From an uncultured Halieaceae bacterium (GTDB lineage: Bacteria; Pseudomonadota; Gammaproteobacteria; Pseudomonadales; Halieaceae), in assembly GCA_913056165.1 (NCBI GenBank), contig CAJXMD010000004.1:1-64000 (forward strand): a DNA stretch of 64,000 bases. Reading direction: 5' to 3'. Below are positions 1 through 8,980 of the stretch, piece by piece; positions within the stretch are counted from its first letter, which is position 1, and every line of letters starts with the position of its first letter. Position numbers and translations under genes: made by a program. The notes below the pieces were generated by a model. The model was not told the origin of the DNA. It worked only from the letters and a program-made list of their open reading frames with translations, and ran no database searches.

Positions 1-51
1 ATAAAGTCCAGGACAAGGCCCGCGCGTTAAACACTCCATAAGGAGAGTCGA

Positions 52-327
52 TCATTTCTTGGTGCCACCCAATACCGCCACGAGCTCTTCCACCCGCTCC
101 TTGCGGAGGGTCACGTCATCACCGGTTAACGCGTGGGTGACGCAGGTGTCCACATGGTCCCTGAGAATGACTTGCTCCAAACTGGACAGCGCCGACTTTG
201 CGGCGCGAACCTGACGGATGACATCGATACAGTACCGGTCTTCCTCAACCATCCGGGATACGGCGTTAACCTGTCCCGCAATTTTGGCGAGCCGTGATTG
301 GACTGAATTCTTTGACTTCTCTTTCAT
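52..327 (-). CDS. csoR: CsoR-family copper-sensing transcriptional repressor
   Basis: Small all-helical DUF156 (CsoR/RcnR/FrmR) repressor, 91 aa, the usual family length. The copper-type ligand set Cys33, His58, Cys62 is present with the spacing of known CsoR proteins (C-x24-H-x3-C), which argues for Cu(I) rather than nickel or formaldehyde sensing. Apo-protein would bind its operator and Cu(I) would release it. A G-tract inverted repeat typical of CsoR operators begins 2 bp upstream of the start codon, so the gene is probably autoregulated. The gene it should co-regulate, expected to be copper efflux or chaperone, would lie to the left and is outside the window; an ATG at about base 39 on the minus strand could start it but only 13 codons are visible. 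Family assignment is firm; the metal is inferred from the ligands. Confidence 0.93.
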   Translation of the reverse strand: MKEKSKNSVQSRLAKIAGQVNAVSRMVEEDRYCIDVIRQVRAAKSALSSLEQVILRDHVDTCVTHALTGDDVTLRKERVEELVAVLGGTKK

Positions 328-329
328 AC

Positions 330-356
330 ATATACCCTAGGGGGGTATGGGTATAT
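330..356 (-). promoter_or_regulatory. CsoR-type operator upstream of csoR
   Basis: Perfect 8-bp inverted repeat ATATACCC / GGGTATAT with an 11-bp centre containing a run of six G. This is the shape of known CsoR operators (TACCC, G-tract, GGGTA). It ends 2 bp from the csoR start codon and overlaps the expected ribosome binding site, consistent with autorepression. Confidence 0.85.
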
Positions 357-411
357 AGGTCAAGACCTTTTTTTGTAGACTAGCGCCATGCCTAAGTGAC
401 AAAACATTCGT

Positions 412-2073
412 TCAATGGTCCGCGGTGGCTCCAGTGACCGGCGTGGCCTCCTCCTGCCCGCGCGCGTCGGCGACCATCTGGCCCACATCGGCCAATAAGG
501 CCTTAGCGTCATAAACAACGCCTCGGCTGATGGTTGTGTCAACACCGCCCACACGACCCAGCTCCCCCGTCTCTCGATCAAGGTACATATGGCCCGTTCC
601 GTAAAGCCTTTTAAAATTCGCTACGGGATTACCATCCACCAACAGGATATCCGCACTCTTTCCGGGGGCGATTGAGCCAACAGTGTCAGCCAACCCAAGT
701 AACTCAGCACCATTGCGGGTAGCCGCTTGAATGACCTCAAGAGGATGAAAACCGGCTTCCTGCAGTGGCTCCAGTTCTCTTATGAAAGCAAAGCCATAGA
801 CCTTATAAATAAAGCCTGCATCGGATCCAGCGGCCACACGCCCCCCGGCATTCTTGAAATCATTCACGAAACGCATCCATCGCGTGAAATTATGCCGCCA
901 TGCAACCTCATGAGTGGTCGTCCAATCAAAATGGTAAGACCCATGTAAATGTGGATCGGGCTGGAAAAACGTGGCGAGGGCCGGCCAGGTGTATTGCTCA
1001 TGCCACTCCGCTGTCCGGGCGCGCATCACGTCACGATTAGCCTCATAGATCGTGAAGGTGGGAACCAACGTGAAGTCCAAAGCGACCAACTCGGCGATGG
1101 TATCGTTCCAGGTGGTAGAGCCGGGATCGGCACTTTGTAGCCAGAGGTTACCTGCCTCACCAAATCGCCACTGCTCATCGGAGTAGTTGTAATCGGCCGG
1201 GTAATGCTGGATGGTCCGATCGGTGAACATAGCCTCGGGTAATCCGTACCAGTGCTCCATACTGTCCAGACCTAATCGTGCGCTATCGAGAACATTCATG
1301 TCGTAGACGCCGTTTTGATCGTGATGACTCGCCGTGCCCATGCCCTGCCGCTGGGTCTCATCGTAAACGGCCGATAGGGCTTCGCGAGTACCACCGCGGA
1401 GTTTGACCCCCTTGGCACCCTTCCTCTTTACTGCCCTCACCCACTCGCGAGCGGGTTGATCTGCAGTTACGACGCCACCGATACCCGTCCCCGATGCGCC
1501 CGGGAACATAGCGTAGGGAATTATCCTGGGGGCCACGATAGCCCCCGCATCGCTTAGCTCGGCATGTTTGACAGTCCAATCAAGCCCCATCACCGAACCA
1601 ACATCGCGCACCGTGGTAATGCCGTGAGCTAACCACAACTTAAAAACATATTCGGGCGGTGTAATGGGGCCCGCGAGACCTTGCAACGGATTTCCAATAT
1701 GCACGTGAGCATCTACAAAGCCAGGCAAGGCAGTCTTGCCACGGCCATCTAACCGGATCTCATTGTCGATCGGCGCGGGAGGACGAGAGGTGATTGCCAC
1801 AATCGTATCTTGCTCGATGACGATTGAAACAGGTCCCCTCGGGGGAGACCCAAGCCCATCCACCAACATAACGCGATCGATGACAAGGCGATCAAAAGGC
1901 CCCTGACCCTCGCCGCCCCCCCTCTCCGGAGCAATCGGAGGCAATGGAATTCCCAGGTTGGCGGCCAGCGTGGCGCCCTCCTCTCCCGGGTCGGACTCGG
2001 CGAGTGCGGCAATCGGCAGCAGCGATAAAAAAAGGACCGCATAGAAAACATTCAACATCGAAACCTGCCTCAT
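412..2073 (-). CDS. Secreted metal-dependent amidohydrolase
   Basis: Amidohydrolase of the imidazolonepropionase-like group, about 553 aa. An N-terminal hydrophobic stretch ending ALA-ES looks like a Sec signal peptide, so the enzyme is probably periplasmic. The metal-binding motif HVHIG is near residue 125, followed by a GVKLRGG segment, a SHHDQNG histidine pair, EHWYG and the distal AAGSDAG aspartate, in the order expected for the TIM-barrel metal site. The substrate cannot be read from the sequence. Three in-frame ATGs exist; the track start at 2082 touches its own GGGAG, whereas the ATG at 2073 has GGGAG 9 bp upstream, so I chose 2073. It is transcribed away from the oxygenase at 2186. 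Confidence 0.85.
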   Translation of the reverse strand: MRQVSMLNVFYAVLFLSLLPIAALAESDPGEEGATLAANLGIPLPPIAPERGGGEGQGPFDRLVIDRVMLVDGLGSPPRGPVSIVIEQDTIVAITSRPPAPIDNEIRLDGRGKTALPGFVDAHVHIGNPLQGLAGPITPPEYVFKLWLAHGITTVRDVGSVMGLDWTVKHAELSDAGAIVAPRIIPYAMFPGASGTGIGGVVTADQPAREWVRAVKRKGAKGVKLRGGTREALSAVYDETQRQGMGTASHHDQNGVYDMNVLDSARLGLDSMEHWYGLPEAMFTDRTIQHYPADYNYSDEQWRFGEAGNLWLQSADPGSTTWNDTIAELVALDFTLVPTFTIYEANRDVMRARTAEWHEQYTWPALATFFQPDPHLHGSYHFDWTTTHEVAWRHNFTRWMRFVNDFKNAGGRVAAGSDAGFIYKVYGFAFIRELEPLQEAGFHPLEVIQAATRNGAELLGLADTVGSIAPGKSADILLVDGNPVANFKRLYGTGHMYLDRETGELGRVGGVDTTISRGVVYDAKALLADVGQMVADARGQEEATPVTGATADH

Positions 2074-2185
2074 GGTTCCCATCTCCCGTTAGATGATTCA
2101 GCCACTAGAGTACTCGCCCTCTGTAAGAGAACGCCAATCCTTGCCGGAGGCAGAAATCTGGCTAAAAATCCTCTATGGTGTCCCG

Positions 2186-2902
2186 ATGGCCACGCTAGCA
2201 CTCGACAGCCGACACGACCCCGCGGCACTCTCCCGAAACCTGATTGAGACAGGTCGTGTTCAAATTCCAAACTTTGTGACGCAGGAGGCGGCCGACTATC
2301 TCCATAGCTTACTGCACAGTCATGAGCATTGGCATCTCACTTATAATGAAGGCGGCGAAAACTACGAGACGGACGAGCAAACCTTCAAGGCCCTACCACC
2401 CCAGCAACAACACCGTTTCACCGCCAATATTTACCGGCGGGCCCGAGAAGGATTTCAATATTTATTCTGGCAATACTACATTAGTGCCGCGGTAAGCAAT
2501 GGTGAAAATCCTAACCATCCAATGCATGGGATCAACGACTGGGTAAATAGTGAAGAATTTTTGGGCTTCATGCGCACGCTAACCCAGAGGGATGACATCA
2601 CTTACTCCGACAGCTATGCGAGTTGGTACAGCCCGGGGCACTTTCTCACCAAGCACGATGATCGCCACCCGCGACAGCAGCGCGTCGCCGCATGGGTGCT
2701 TAGCATGACACCGGAATGGGATGAGAACTGGGGTGGTCACCTCGCCTTTTTCGATGAGACTGGCAGCATCACTGAGGCGTTCAAACCCGCTTTCAACACC
2801 TTCAATATTTTTCTTGTCCCACAGGACCACGCAGTGCAGTTGATAGCGCCTTACGCGGGCAAGCCAAGGACGAGCTACCTGGGGTGGCTGCAAAGCCATT
2901 AG
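2186..2902 (+). CDS. 2-oxoglutarate/Fe(II)-dependent oxygenase, prolyl-hydroxylase-like
   Basis: About 238 aa from the ATG at 2186. The iron facial triad appears as H157-x-D159 (TKHDD) plus a distal His215 in QDHAVQ, and an Arg near 228 that would bind 2-oxoglutarate, which is the pattern of prolyl-4-hydroxylase/Ofd1-like enzymes. Such proteins hydroxylate proline or other protein residues; the target here is unknown. The ORF track begins at 2093, but that extension has no family resemblance and runs into the divergent promoter region, so the later start is preferred. Confidence 0.82.
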   Translation: MATLALDSRHDPAALSRNLIETGRVQIPNFVTQEAADYLHSLLHSHEHWHLTYNEGGENYETDEQTFKALPPQQQHRFTANIYRRAREGFQYLFWQYYISAAVSNGENPNHPMHGINDWVNSEEFLGFMRTLTQRDDITYSDSYASWYSPGHFLTKHDDRHPRQQRVAAWVLSMTPEWDENWGGHLAFFDETGSITEAFKPAFNTFNIFLVPQDHAVQLIAPYAGKPRTSYLGWLQSH

Positions 2903-2965
2903 CATAATGCAGACCGAACTCAGCCAACCGTGATACCCCTAAGCTCCCTGTAGAGACTCGTGCCA

Positions 2966-3454
2966 TCAGGGTTTTAAGTTGCCAGCCCCCGCATAGCCGA
3001 GCTGTCTCCACGCCTCATAGATAACAACCGCCGCGGCGTTGGATAAATTCATACTACGGTTACCCGACACCATGGGAAGTCGGATCACGTGAGCTGCAGA
3101 CAGTCGATCGAGCACCGCCGATGGAAGGCCCTTTGTCTCAGAACCAAGCACCAAGGTATCACCTGATTGGAATTTGAAATCCGTATGATATGCCTGACCC
3201 GATGTTTCGATTGCAACCAACCGTCGCTGCGGAAAAGCCTGTTGGTAATCGTCCAGGGAGGACCAAGCCTTTACCGAGGCGAACTCATGATAATCAAGGC
3301 CGGCGCGTCGCAGGCGCCTGTCGTCCATCTCGAAACCGAGGGGCTCAATCAAATGCAACGCCACACCGGTATTGGCGCAAAGCCGAATTATGTTACCGGT
3401 GTTGGGCGGTATCTCGGGTTGATAAAGGACAAGGTGCAAGTCGTCTGAGATCAT
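2966..3454 (-). CDS. trmL: tRNA (cytidine(34)-2'-O)-methyltransferase TrmL
   Basis: SPOUT-class methyltransferase that 2'-O-methylates the wobble base of tRNA-Leu isoacceptors using S-adenosylmethionine. The N-terminal [11 protein letters not shown] motif, the central [11 protein letters not shown] and the C-terminal [17 protein letters not shown] knot loop are diagnostic. At 162 aa it has the family length. The track start at 3460 is a TTG; the ATG at 3454 gives the usual N-terminus [15 protein letters not shown] housekeeping gene marking the left flank of the accessory block. Confidence 0.95.
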   Translation of the reverse strand: MISDDLHLVLYQPEIPPNTGNIIRLCANTGVALHLIEPLGFEMDDRRLRRAGLDYHEFASVKAWSSLDDYQQAFPQRRLVAIETSGQAYHTDFKFQSGDTLVLGSETKGLPSAVLDRLSAAHVIRLPMVSGNRSMNLSNAAAVVIYEAWRQLGYAGAGNLKP

Positions 3455-3528
3455 GCACAATATCTCGCTAAATTGATCGCCTCATGAATACCGCCCATCA
3501 TAAACCAAGACCGAGAGGATCCTAATAG

Positions 3529-3807
3529 ATGCTGTACGTCATCAACTGCGAGGACAAGCCTGATTCGTTGGAAGTACGTTTAGAGAACCGGGAGGCCCAT
3601 TTGGACTACCTGAAAAATTTTCAGGACTGCCTCATCATGGCCGGACCGTTCCTGGACACTAAAGAGCAGCCAATCGGCTCTATGCTAATCATGGAGTTTG
3701 CGAACGAGAAAACAGCAACCGACTTCAGTGCAGGAGATCCCTATAACCTTGCCGGGCTCTTTCAGTCAGTGACCATACGGCCTTGGCGCCAAACGTTGCC
3801 GGCCTGA
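3529..3807 (+). CDS. YciI-family protein
   Basis: Single YCII-related domain of 92 aa with the family hallmarks: REAHLDYL near the start, an AGPFLD segment and DPYNLAGLFQSVTIRPW at the end. The His and Asp of this ferredoxin-like fold are conserved and may be catalytic, but most members have no known substrate. GAGAGGA precedes the ATG by 9 bp. It is the last gene before the minus-strand dehydrogenase operon; the 124 bp that follow hold no recognisable gene. Confidence 0.88.
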   Translation: MLYVINCEDKPDSLEVRLENREAHLDYLKNFQDCLIMAGPFLDTKEQPIGSMLIMEFANEKTATDFSAGDPYNLAGLFQSVTIRPWRQTLPA

Positions 3808-3931
3808 TTTGGCCCGCTGGGGGAGCGCGACCTCAACCCGGGCACTCCCTCCTAGCCGTAGTTTCGCCAGCGCGGATCGGGGCCACAGCCAGACGCTTAG
3901 CCAAGCAAAGATATCTTTTTTAAATGCGGAG

Positions 3932-4771
3932 TCAATTAGCACCCAACATAGTACTGCGTAACGCCGACCGTAGTTCGGTAATGACCGTCATGTCGATAGC
4001 TGCGTTTTGGCCTGCGGCGATTGCTAGCGAAAGATCCTTTTCTCCAATACCCAGTTGACTCTCAATAAAGGCGAGGTGGGAGGAAGAACGCTGCTCCCGA
4101 GGTAGCTGTGCACCGCTCAAAAAGGCCTCTGTGGTTGGTGTTAAGTTTCCGTTGGCCTTTGTTACAGTCGCCAAATGCTCCCAAGTAATATCATGACTTT
4201 TTGCGAGCCTGTGGGTGATATCACCAATCACTAGCTGTGCCCATGTCATCATATTATTAGCAATCTTCAACGCCATGGCGCTCCCTGTGTCGCCCACGTG
4301 CAAAACATCGGTAGAAAAAATCTGTAGGCTGGGCAAAGCAGTTTGGAAGTCTTCTGTCGACCCTCCAAACATGCTCATAACAAACGGAGCAGTCGATTCC
4401 TGACGGGTGCGAGTAACGGGAACATCAGCCAGCCGAACGCCAGCTTTAGACGCCGCCTCTTTCGCTGCTTGCACCGCTGCCACTTCCAAAGTGCTATGCA
4501 GCAAAATGAGGGCGTCAGATTTAGCCGAGTTCAGAACACCCGTATCGCCAAACAACACGGCTTCAGTTTGCACCCTGTCTCTCACACAAACGTGAATCAA
4601 GTCAGCGCCTTTTGTCGCGGTGGCGACAGAGTCGGCGACATTAGCGCTGTTTTCAAAGGCAGCACAAGCCGCAGGGTCAATGTCGTAAACAGTCAGTTCA
4701 TGGTCACCTTGCGCCAACAGTGCGGCTTGAGAGGCCCCCATACTTCCCAGACCAATAAATGCGAGATTCAT
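3932..4771 (-). CDS. NAD(P)-dependent 3-hydroxyisobutyrate-dehydrogenase-like protein
   Basis: Beta-hydroxyacid dehydrogenase of 279 aa. The Rossmann motif GLGSMG is at residues 7-12 and the catalytic lysine lies in LKIANNM, the classical K-x3-N site, so an NAD(P)-linked oxidation of a 3-hydroxy acid or aldehyde equivalent is likely. It is a paralogue of the protein at 8102-8980 in the same strand and region. The track start at 4840 adds 23 residues without homology; ATG 4771 has CGAGG about 8 bp upstream. A 258-bp gap separates it from the SDR at 5030, so it may have its own promoter; ATCAA-T-TTGAT lies about 30 bp upstream. Confidence 0.88.
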   Translation of the reverse strand: MNLAFIGLGSMGASQAALLAQGDHELTVYDIDPAACAAFENSANVADSVATATKGADLIHVCVRDRVQTEAVLFGDTGVLNSAKSDALILLHSTLEVAAVQAAKEAASKAGVRLADVPVTRTRQESTAPFVMSMFGGSTEDFQTALPSLQIFSTDVLHVGDTGSAMALKIANNMMTWAQLVIGDITHRLAKSHDITWEHLATVTKANGNLTPTTEAFLSGAQLPREQRSSSHLAFIESQLGIGEKDLSLAIAAGQNAAIDMTVITELRSALRSTMLGAN

Positions 4772-5029
4772 AGTGTTGTGACCTCGATGAACTGTTGTGT
4801 TATCAATTTGATTCGCAACCAAAACAGGAAAGATCGCCAATTAATGGAATGCTGTGTGGTCTCAGTGTGGCTTCGCAATCACGCTGCCGCGACGATACTG
4901 TATTTCTTGAAGAAATTAACCACTTACGGCCAATAGAACCCGTTCAAGCAAGCGCCTTCAGGGCCTAGTGATGCAGGACTACTTATCACTGGGTCATTTT
5001 TTACTTGGCAAGCTCGCACTGCGGCGCGC

Positions 5030-5851
5030 TCAGGCAATTCCAAGCAGATTATCCCGCTGTCCAACTACCACCTCAGCACAATATCCGTAGTCAACGGGTA
5101 AGTTGTTACCGCTTACGAAACATGCCAACTGGCTGTTCAGCATGACTAGCGCACGGCCCATATCTTCCCCGGTCGCATAACGGCCATTAGATGGTAGGAA
5201 TAGAGCGACGGCATCTTCCGGCACTTGCCCTTCGCCTTTGAGCTGAGTCATGAAGTTGCTGTCGGTGGGTGATGGTGAAATACAGTTAATGCGAATATTC
5301 TTCTCCGCCAGCTGCTTGGCCATACTCATGGTATAGACAATCATGCAGGACTTCGAAAAACTGTAACCATCAGGAAATGCATCGACGTGTTCACTCAACC
5401 ATTTACGGGCTGATACGATCGAATTATCGATGGCCAGAAAATCGTTTATCAGATCAAGACTGTGTTTCCAGCCCATACCAGCGGTAGACGCGATTGATGC
5501 GATGGCGCCACCATCAACGATACGAGGGATCAGACTTTCGGTCAGGTAGCGTAAGCCGGCAAAATTGATCAGCACCGCGTCGTCAGATGAGAACGGTGGG
5601 CTCGGTACTCCTGCACAGTTGAAATGAGCGTAGATACTTTCAGGCAATTGGGACAGTGCCTCGTCCAGAGACTCCTGATTTTTCATGTCAACCTTGATGA
5701 CTTTTTTTACCTCAACACTAACTTCAGCGATGTCGAGCGCATAAACGTTAGCGCCCGCATCCACTAACAGCTGCGCTGCTGCCTTACCCATGCCCGATGC
5801 GGCGCCTGTAATAACAACATCTTTCCCTTGATAGCCAAGAACATCCGTCAT
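5030..5851 (-). CDS. SDR oxidoreductase, 3alpha-hydroxysteroid-dehydrogenase-like
   Basis: Classical short-chain dehydrogenase of 273 aa. It has the cofactor motif TGAASGMG, an NCAG variant of NNAG, and the catalytic YSFSK (Y-x3-K). The inserted region before YSFSK and the SPSPTDSNFM segment after it resemble Comamonas 3alpha-HSD/carbonyl reductases rather than fatty-acid SDRs. Probably NAD-linked; substrate unproven. GAGAGGA precedes the ATG. It lies 14 bp after the SDR at 5866 and is the fourth gene of the operon that starts at 8980. Confidence 0.87.
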   Translation of the reverse strand: MTDVLGYQGKDVVITGAASGMGKAAAQLLVDAGANVYALDIAEVSVEVKKVIKVDMKNQESLDEALSQLPESIYAHFNCAGVPSPPFSSDDAVLINFAGLRYLTESLIPRIVDGGAIASIASTAGMGWKHSLDLINDFLAIDNSIVSARKWLSEHVDAFPDGYSFSKSCMIVYTMSMAKQLAEKNIRINCISPSPTDSNFMTQLKGEGQVPEDAVALFLPSNGRYATGEDMGRALVMLNSQLACFVSGNNLPVDYGYCAEVVVGQRDNLLGIA

Positions 5852-5865
5852 TTTTTTCCTCTCAA

Positions 5866-6633
5866 CTAAAATTTAATTTTTTCAACCGCCTGATTGGGGC
5901 GAATCTCCAACAGGTCCACAGCAACACCCGACGGATAGCCCAGCACGTGGACGATCGATTCGGCAACGTGTTCGGCGGTCATTCCCACATCCATCTTCGG
6001 CCCAAGATCGTGCCACTTGTCAACGCTGCGCTTGAGACGAGCAAAATCCCAGCTTTCTGCGAAACCCGTATCAGCTGAACCAGGGCGCAAGCAGGTGACG
6101 CCGATGCCATCCTCCTGAAGCTCAACCCGAAGATCACGTGTAAAACGCTCTACCGCAGCTTTTGTTGACGCATAAATAGACAGCTGCAACATCTCATCGG
6201 TGTGCCAAGCACTTGCTGATGAAACATTGACGATGCGAGGGTTGTCGCTTCCGCGTAGCAATGGGATTGCGGCTTGGCAACAAAAAACGGTACCGACAAA
6301 ATTTGTTTGAACCTGCAGTTGCACCTCGTCTTCATCCAATTCTTCAATTGGATTAGGGCGCGCAATTCCCGCATTGTTCACTACCCCATCCAGTCGACCA
6401 AAACGATTTTTAATCGCCTTGAATGCATCTGATATCGCCGTCAAATTAGCAACATCCGCAGCCAGTGCCATTGCGTTGTCGGCACCTAACTCCTCGACAG
6501 CTCGCTCGAGCGTAGCCGCGGTACGACCCACCAAGCCAACGCGAGCTCCCTGTTGAACAAGAATTTTGGCAGTCGCGAGTCCCATACCCGATCCACCGCC
6601 AGTAATAATGTAAACGCGCCCCTTAAAACTCAT
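5866..6633 (-). CDS. SDR-family oxidoreductase
   Basis: Classical SDR of 255 aa with TGGGSGMG, NNAG, the active-site serine in NVSSAS and catalytic YASTK. It sits 2 bp after the aldehyde dehydrogenase gene and was probably translated from the same message. Reaction is an NAD(P)-dependent alcohol/ketone interconversion. The order beta-hydroxyacid dehydrogenase, aldehyde dehydrogenase, SDR suggests stepwise oxidation of a hydroxymethyl or side-chain alcohol; that is inference. Confidence 0.88.
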   Translation of the reverse strand: MSFKGRVYIITGGGSGMGLATAKILVQQGARVGLVGRTAATLERAVEELGADNAMALAADVANLTAISDAFKAIKNRFGRLDGVVNNAGIARPNPIEELDEDEVQLQVQTNFVGTVFCCQAAIPLLRGSDNPRIVNVSSASAWHTDEMLQLSIYASTKAAVERFTRDLRVELQEDGIGVTCLRPGSADTGFAESWDFARLKRSVDKWHDLGPKMDVGMTAEHVAESIVHVLGYPSGVAVDLLEIRPNQAVEKIKF

Positions 6634-6635
6634 GA

Positions 6636-8105
6636 TCAGTTAGAGACACTAATGGCAATAGTTTTGACTTCGAGATACTCCTCAAAACCTTCCTGCCCCA
6701 TCTCGCGGCCCAGCCCGCTTTGCTTATAGCCCCCGAACGGCGCATCGGCACCGTAAAAGTTACCGCCATTGACATTGACAGTGCCAGTGCGAATACGACG
6801 GGCCACATTCAGTGCACGCTCCTCGCTGGCGGACCAAACGCTACCCGAAAGGCCGAAGTCAGAATCGTTAGCGATGCGCACAGCATCCTCCTCATCTTCA
6901 TAAGCAATAACAACGAGCACTGGCCCGAAAATTTCTTCACGCGCAATCGCCATATCGTTGCTGACATCGACAAACACCGTCGGCTCGACATAGAAGCCCT
7001 TTTCAAGATGCTCCGGCACACCGCCACCGAGCAATAGCCGTGCGCCCTCCTGCCTGCCTTTCTCAATGTAGCCCAATACCCGATCGCGCTGCTTAGCGCT
7101 AACTTGCGGGCCCATAATTGCACCCTCTGCAGTTGGGTCCCCATAGCTGATATAGCCAAAAAAGGCTTGCAGCATTGCCTCAACTTCCGTTTGTCGCTCA
7201 CGCGGCACCAACAATCGGGTGTTCAAGGCACAACCTTGGCCCGCGTGATAGCACACAGACAGTGCGCTCAGCAGACTACTTTGAAGGTCGGCATCATCGA
7301 GAATAATATTGGCTGACTTTCCACCGAGTTCGAGGAACACTTTTTTAACTGTCGCGGCTGCCCGCGCCATGATGTGCTTCCCAACACCGGTTGAGCCGGT
7401 GAAGGACACCATGTCTACTCGGGGGTCGCTGACCAACTGATCACCAACCGTGACCGGATCGGACGACGTAATGACATTGAATACCCCCGCCGGTATATCG
7501 GTGTGCTCTTTCACGATACGCCCTAGTGTCGTTGCCGACCAGGGTGTATCCGGGGCAGGCTTGAGCACAATCGTACAGCCCGCAGCCAACGCCGGGATAC
7601 ACTTAGCAAGATTGATTTGTAAAGGAACATTCCAAGGGGTCACGCAAGCCACCACACCGATGGCCTCGCGCTCAACGAGGCGACGACTCTTGATGCCCAT
7701 CATCTCTGAAACACCAATATCACGACTCCACTGAAACTTCGGGAGATTCTCAAGTGTAAAATCAATAAATCCGATAGGGACCTCGCACTGCGGACCAGCC
7801 ATCCCGCAAATTGCCAAGGGAGCACCGGTCTCCGCGGCGATCTGCTGTTTAAAGTCGTCCATTTCCGCCCGTAAACCCGCCTGAAGTTGACGGATGCACT
7901 CCAACCGAAACGCGTGGTTGGTGGACCAGTCAGTTTCATCAAACGCTCTGCGTGCCGCAGCAATAGCGCGATCCATATCCTCAGGGCCTGCGTCAGCCGC
8001 AACGCCAATCACCTCCTCAGTGACGGGATCGATGTTAGGGTACGTAGCGCCTGAGGCCGCCTCTACTAGCTCACCATCAATGAGCAGCCTACTTTCTGGA
8101 TTCAC
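6636..8105 (-). CDS. Aldehyde dehydrogenase (NAD(P)+)
   Basis: Full-length ALDH superfamily enzyme, 489 aa. Nucleotide-binding FTGSTGVGK, general base glutamate in LELGGKSAN and the catalytic cysteine in GQGCALNTR are all present, followed by EEIFGPV and the C-terminal GYKQSGLGREMG. It would oxidise an aldehyde to the acid. The start overlaps the end of the upstream dehydrogenase by 4 bp, an ATGA-type coupling. In context it could finish oxidation of a sterol hydroxymethyl or side-chain aldehyde; the substrate is not visible in the sequence. Confidence 0.95.
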   Translation of the reverse strand: MNPESRLLIDGELVEAASGATYPNIDPVTEEVIGVAADAGPEDMDRAIAAARRAFDETDWSTNHAFRLECIRQLQAGLRAEMDDFKQQIAAETGAPLAICGMAGPQCEVPIGFIDFTLENLPKFQWSRDIGVSEMMGIKSRRLVEREAIGVVACVTPWNVPLQINLAKCIPALAAGCTIVLKPAPDTPWSATTLGRIVKEHTDIPAGVFNVITSSDPVTVGDQLVSDPRVDMVSFTGSTGVGKHIMARAAATVKKVFLELGGKSANIILDDADLQSSLLSALSVCYHAGQGCALNTRLLVPRERQTEVEAMLQAFFGYISYGDPTAEGAIMGPQVSAKQRDRVLGYIEKGRQEGARLLLGGGVPEHLEKGFYVEPTVFVDVSNDMAIAREEIFGPVLVVIAYEDEEDAVRIANDSDFGLSGSVWSASEERALNVARRIRTGTVNVNGGNFYGADAPFGGYKQSGLGREMGQEGFEEYLEVKTIAISVSN

Positions 8106-8980
8106 TTGGCATCTCCTGCGTCTTCAGGGCGAGACTCGTCCACTCCGAGAAACACCCGTTCTATGCGCTCTCTTAAAAATTCTGCTGTCGGCATACTGAC
8201 ACCGTTCTCTGCTGCGCTTTTAAGCGCGCATTCTAAGTCTTTAGCGCCAAGTGCCCCCATCGCGCCGAAATAAGCTTTGCCTTGATCTGGCGAACCACTT
8301 CGAACAAATCCGTTGCGTCCAGCGATAAACATATACATGTTCTCGCTGGTAACACCGTTTGTTTTACCGACTTCGCGCAACACCTCGGGTGATAGACCAC
8401 ATGACTCAGCAAGGCGTGTGGCCTCTGCCATCGCCACCAATTCGGCGTACTGAATGAAATTGTTGCAGAGCTTTAGCGCAATACCAGTGCCAATGGATCC
8501 CGCATGGACGATCGAGTCAGCCGAGGTATTAAACACTGGTGTTACCGCAGCGAGATCTTCATCGGTGCCACCCACCATGTAACACAGGGTGCCCGCAGTA
8601 GCACCATGCGCGCCGCCAGAAATCGGGGCATCGATGAGACGAACGCCGACCTTTTCAGCCTCAAGAGACCACTCCATTAATCGCGCTTGGGTTACTGTAC
8701 TGTGAATAGCAACTCTCGTTCCAGCCACCGCATGGGCCAGGATTCCTTCGTCGCCAAAGAGCAATGCCTCGACTTGCGCATCGTCTCGTACGCAGATGCC
8801 GATGTGCTCGCAGACCTGAGCCAGTTCAGTGACTGTCTCACAGCCTATTGCACCGGCATCGACCAACTCCTGCACGGCTGGAGCATACACGTCATAAACG
8901 TGGGCATTGAACTGGTCACCTATCAGGTGCAAAGCGCTGGGTTTGCCAATATTGCCAAGGCCTATGTATCCGACGTTCAT
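8102..8980 (-). CDS. NAD(P)-dependent 3-hydroxyisobutyrate-dehydrogenase-like protein
   Basis: Beta-hydroxyacid dehydrogenase, 292 aa, with GLGNIG at the N-terminus, the substrate-binding DAPISGG loop and catalytic lysine in ALKLCNNF. First gene of the minus-strand operon, overlapping the aldehyde dehydrogenase. ATG 8980 gives the standard N-terminus MNVGYIGLG; the track start at 9001 adds seven residues. A second copy of the family is at 3932. Two such paralogues flanking two SDRs and an ALDH is unusual and may reflect two stereoisomeric substrates. Confidence 0.88.
   Translation of the reverse strand: MNVGYIGLGNIGKPSALHLIGDQFNAHVYDVYAPAVQELVDAGAIGCETVTELAQVCEHIGICVRDDAQVEALLFGDEGILAHAVAGTRVAIHSTVTQARLMEWSLEAEKVGVRLIDAPISGGAHGATAGTLCYMVGGTDEDLAAVTPVFNTSADSIVHAGSIGTGIALKLCNNFIQYAELVAMAEATRLAESCGLSPEVLREVGKTNGVTSENMYMFIAGRNGFVRSGSPDQGKAYFGAMGALGAKDLECALKSAAENGVSMPTAEFLRERIERVFLGVDESRPEDAGDAK

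Noticed and set aside
1-51. Start of a copper-related gene downstream of csoR
   Set aside because: Only about 13 codons (MECLTRGPCPGL) could lie in the window and no ribosome binding site is seen; not enough to call.
3810-3880. tRNA-like remnant near the left boundary
   Set aside because: Only 8 bases match the tRNA 3' end; no T-loop or anticodon stem can be formed.
4343-4936. 197-aa plus-strand ORF opposite the dehydrogenase at 3932
   Set aside because: Antisense shadow of a gene with intact Rossmann and catalytic motifs; its translation has no family features.
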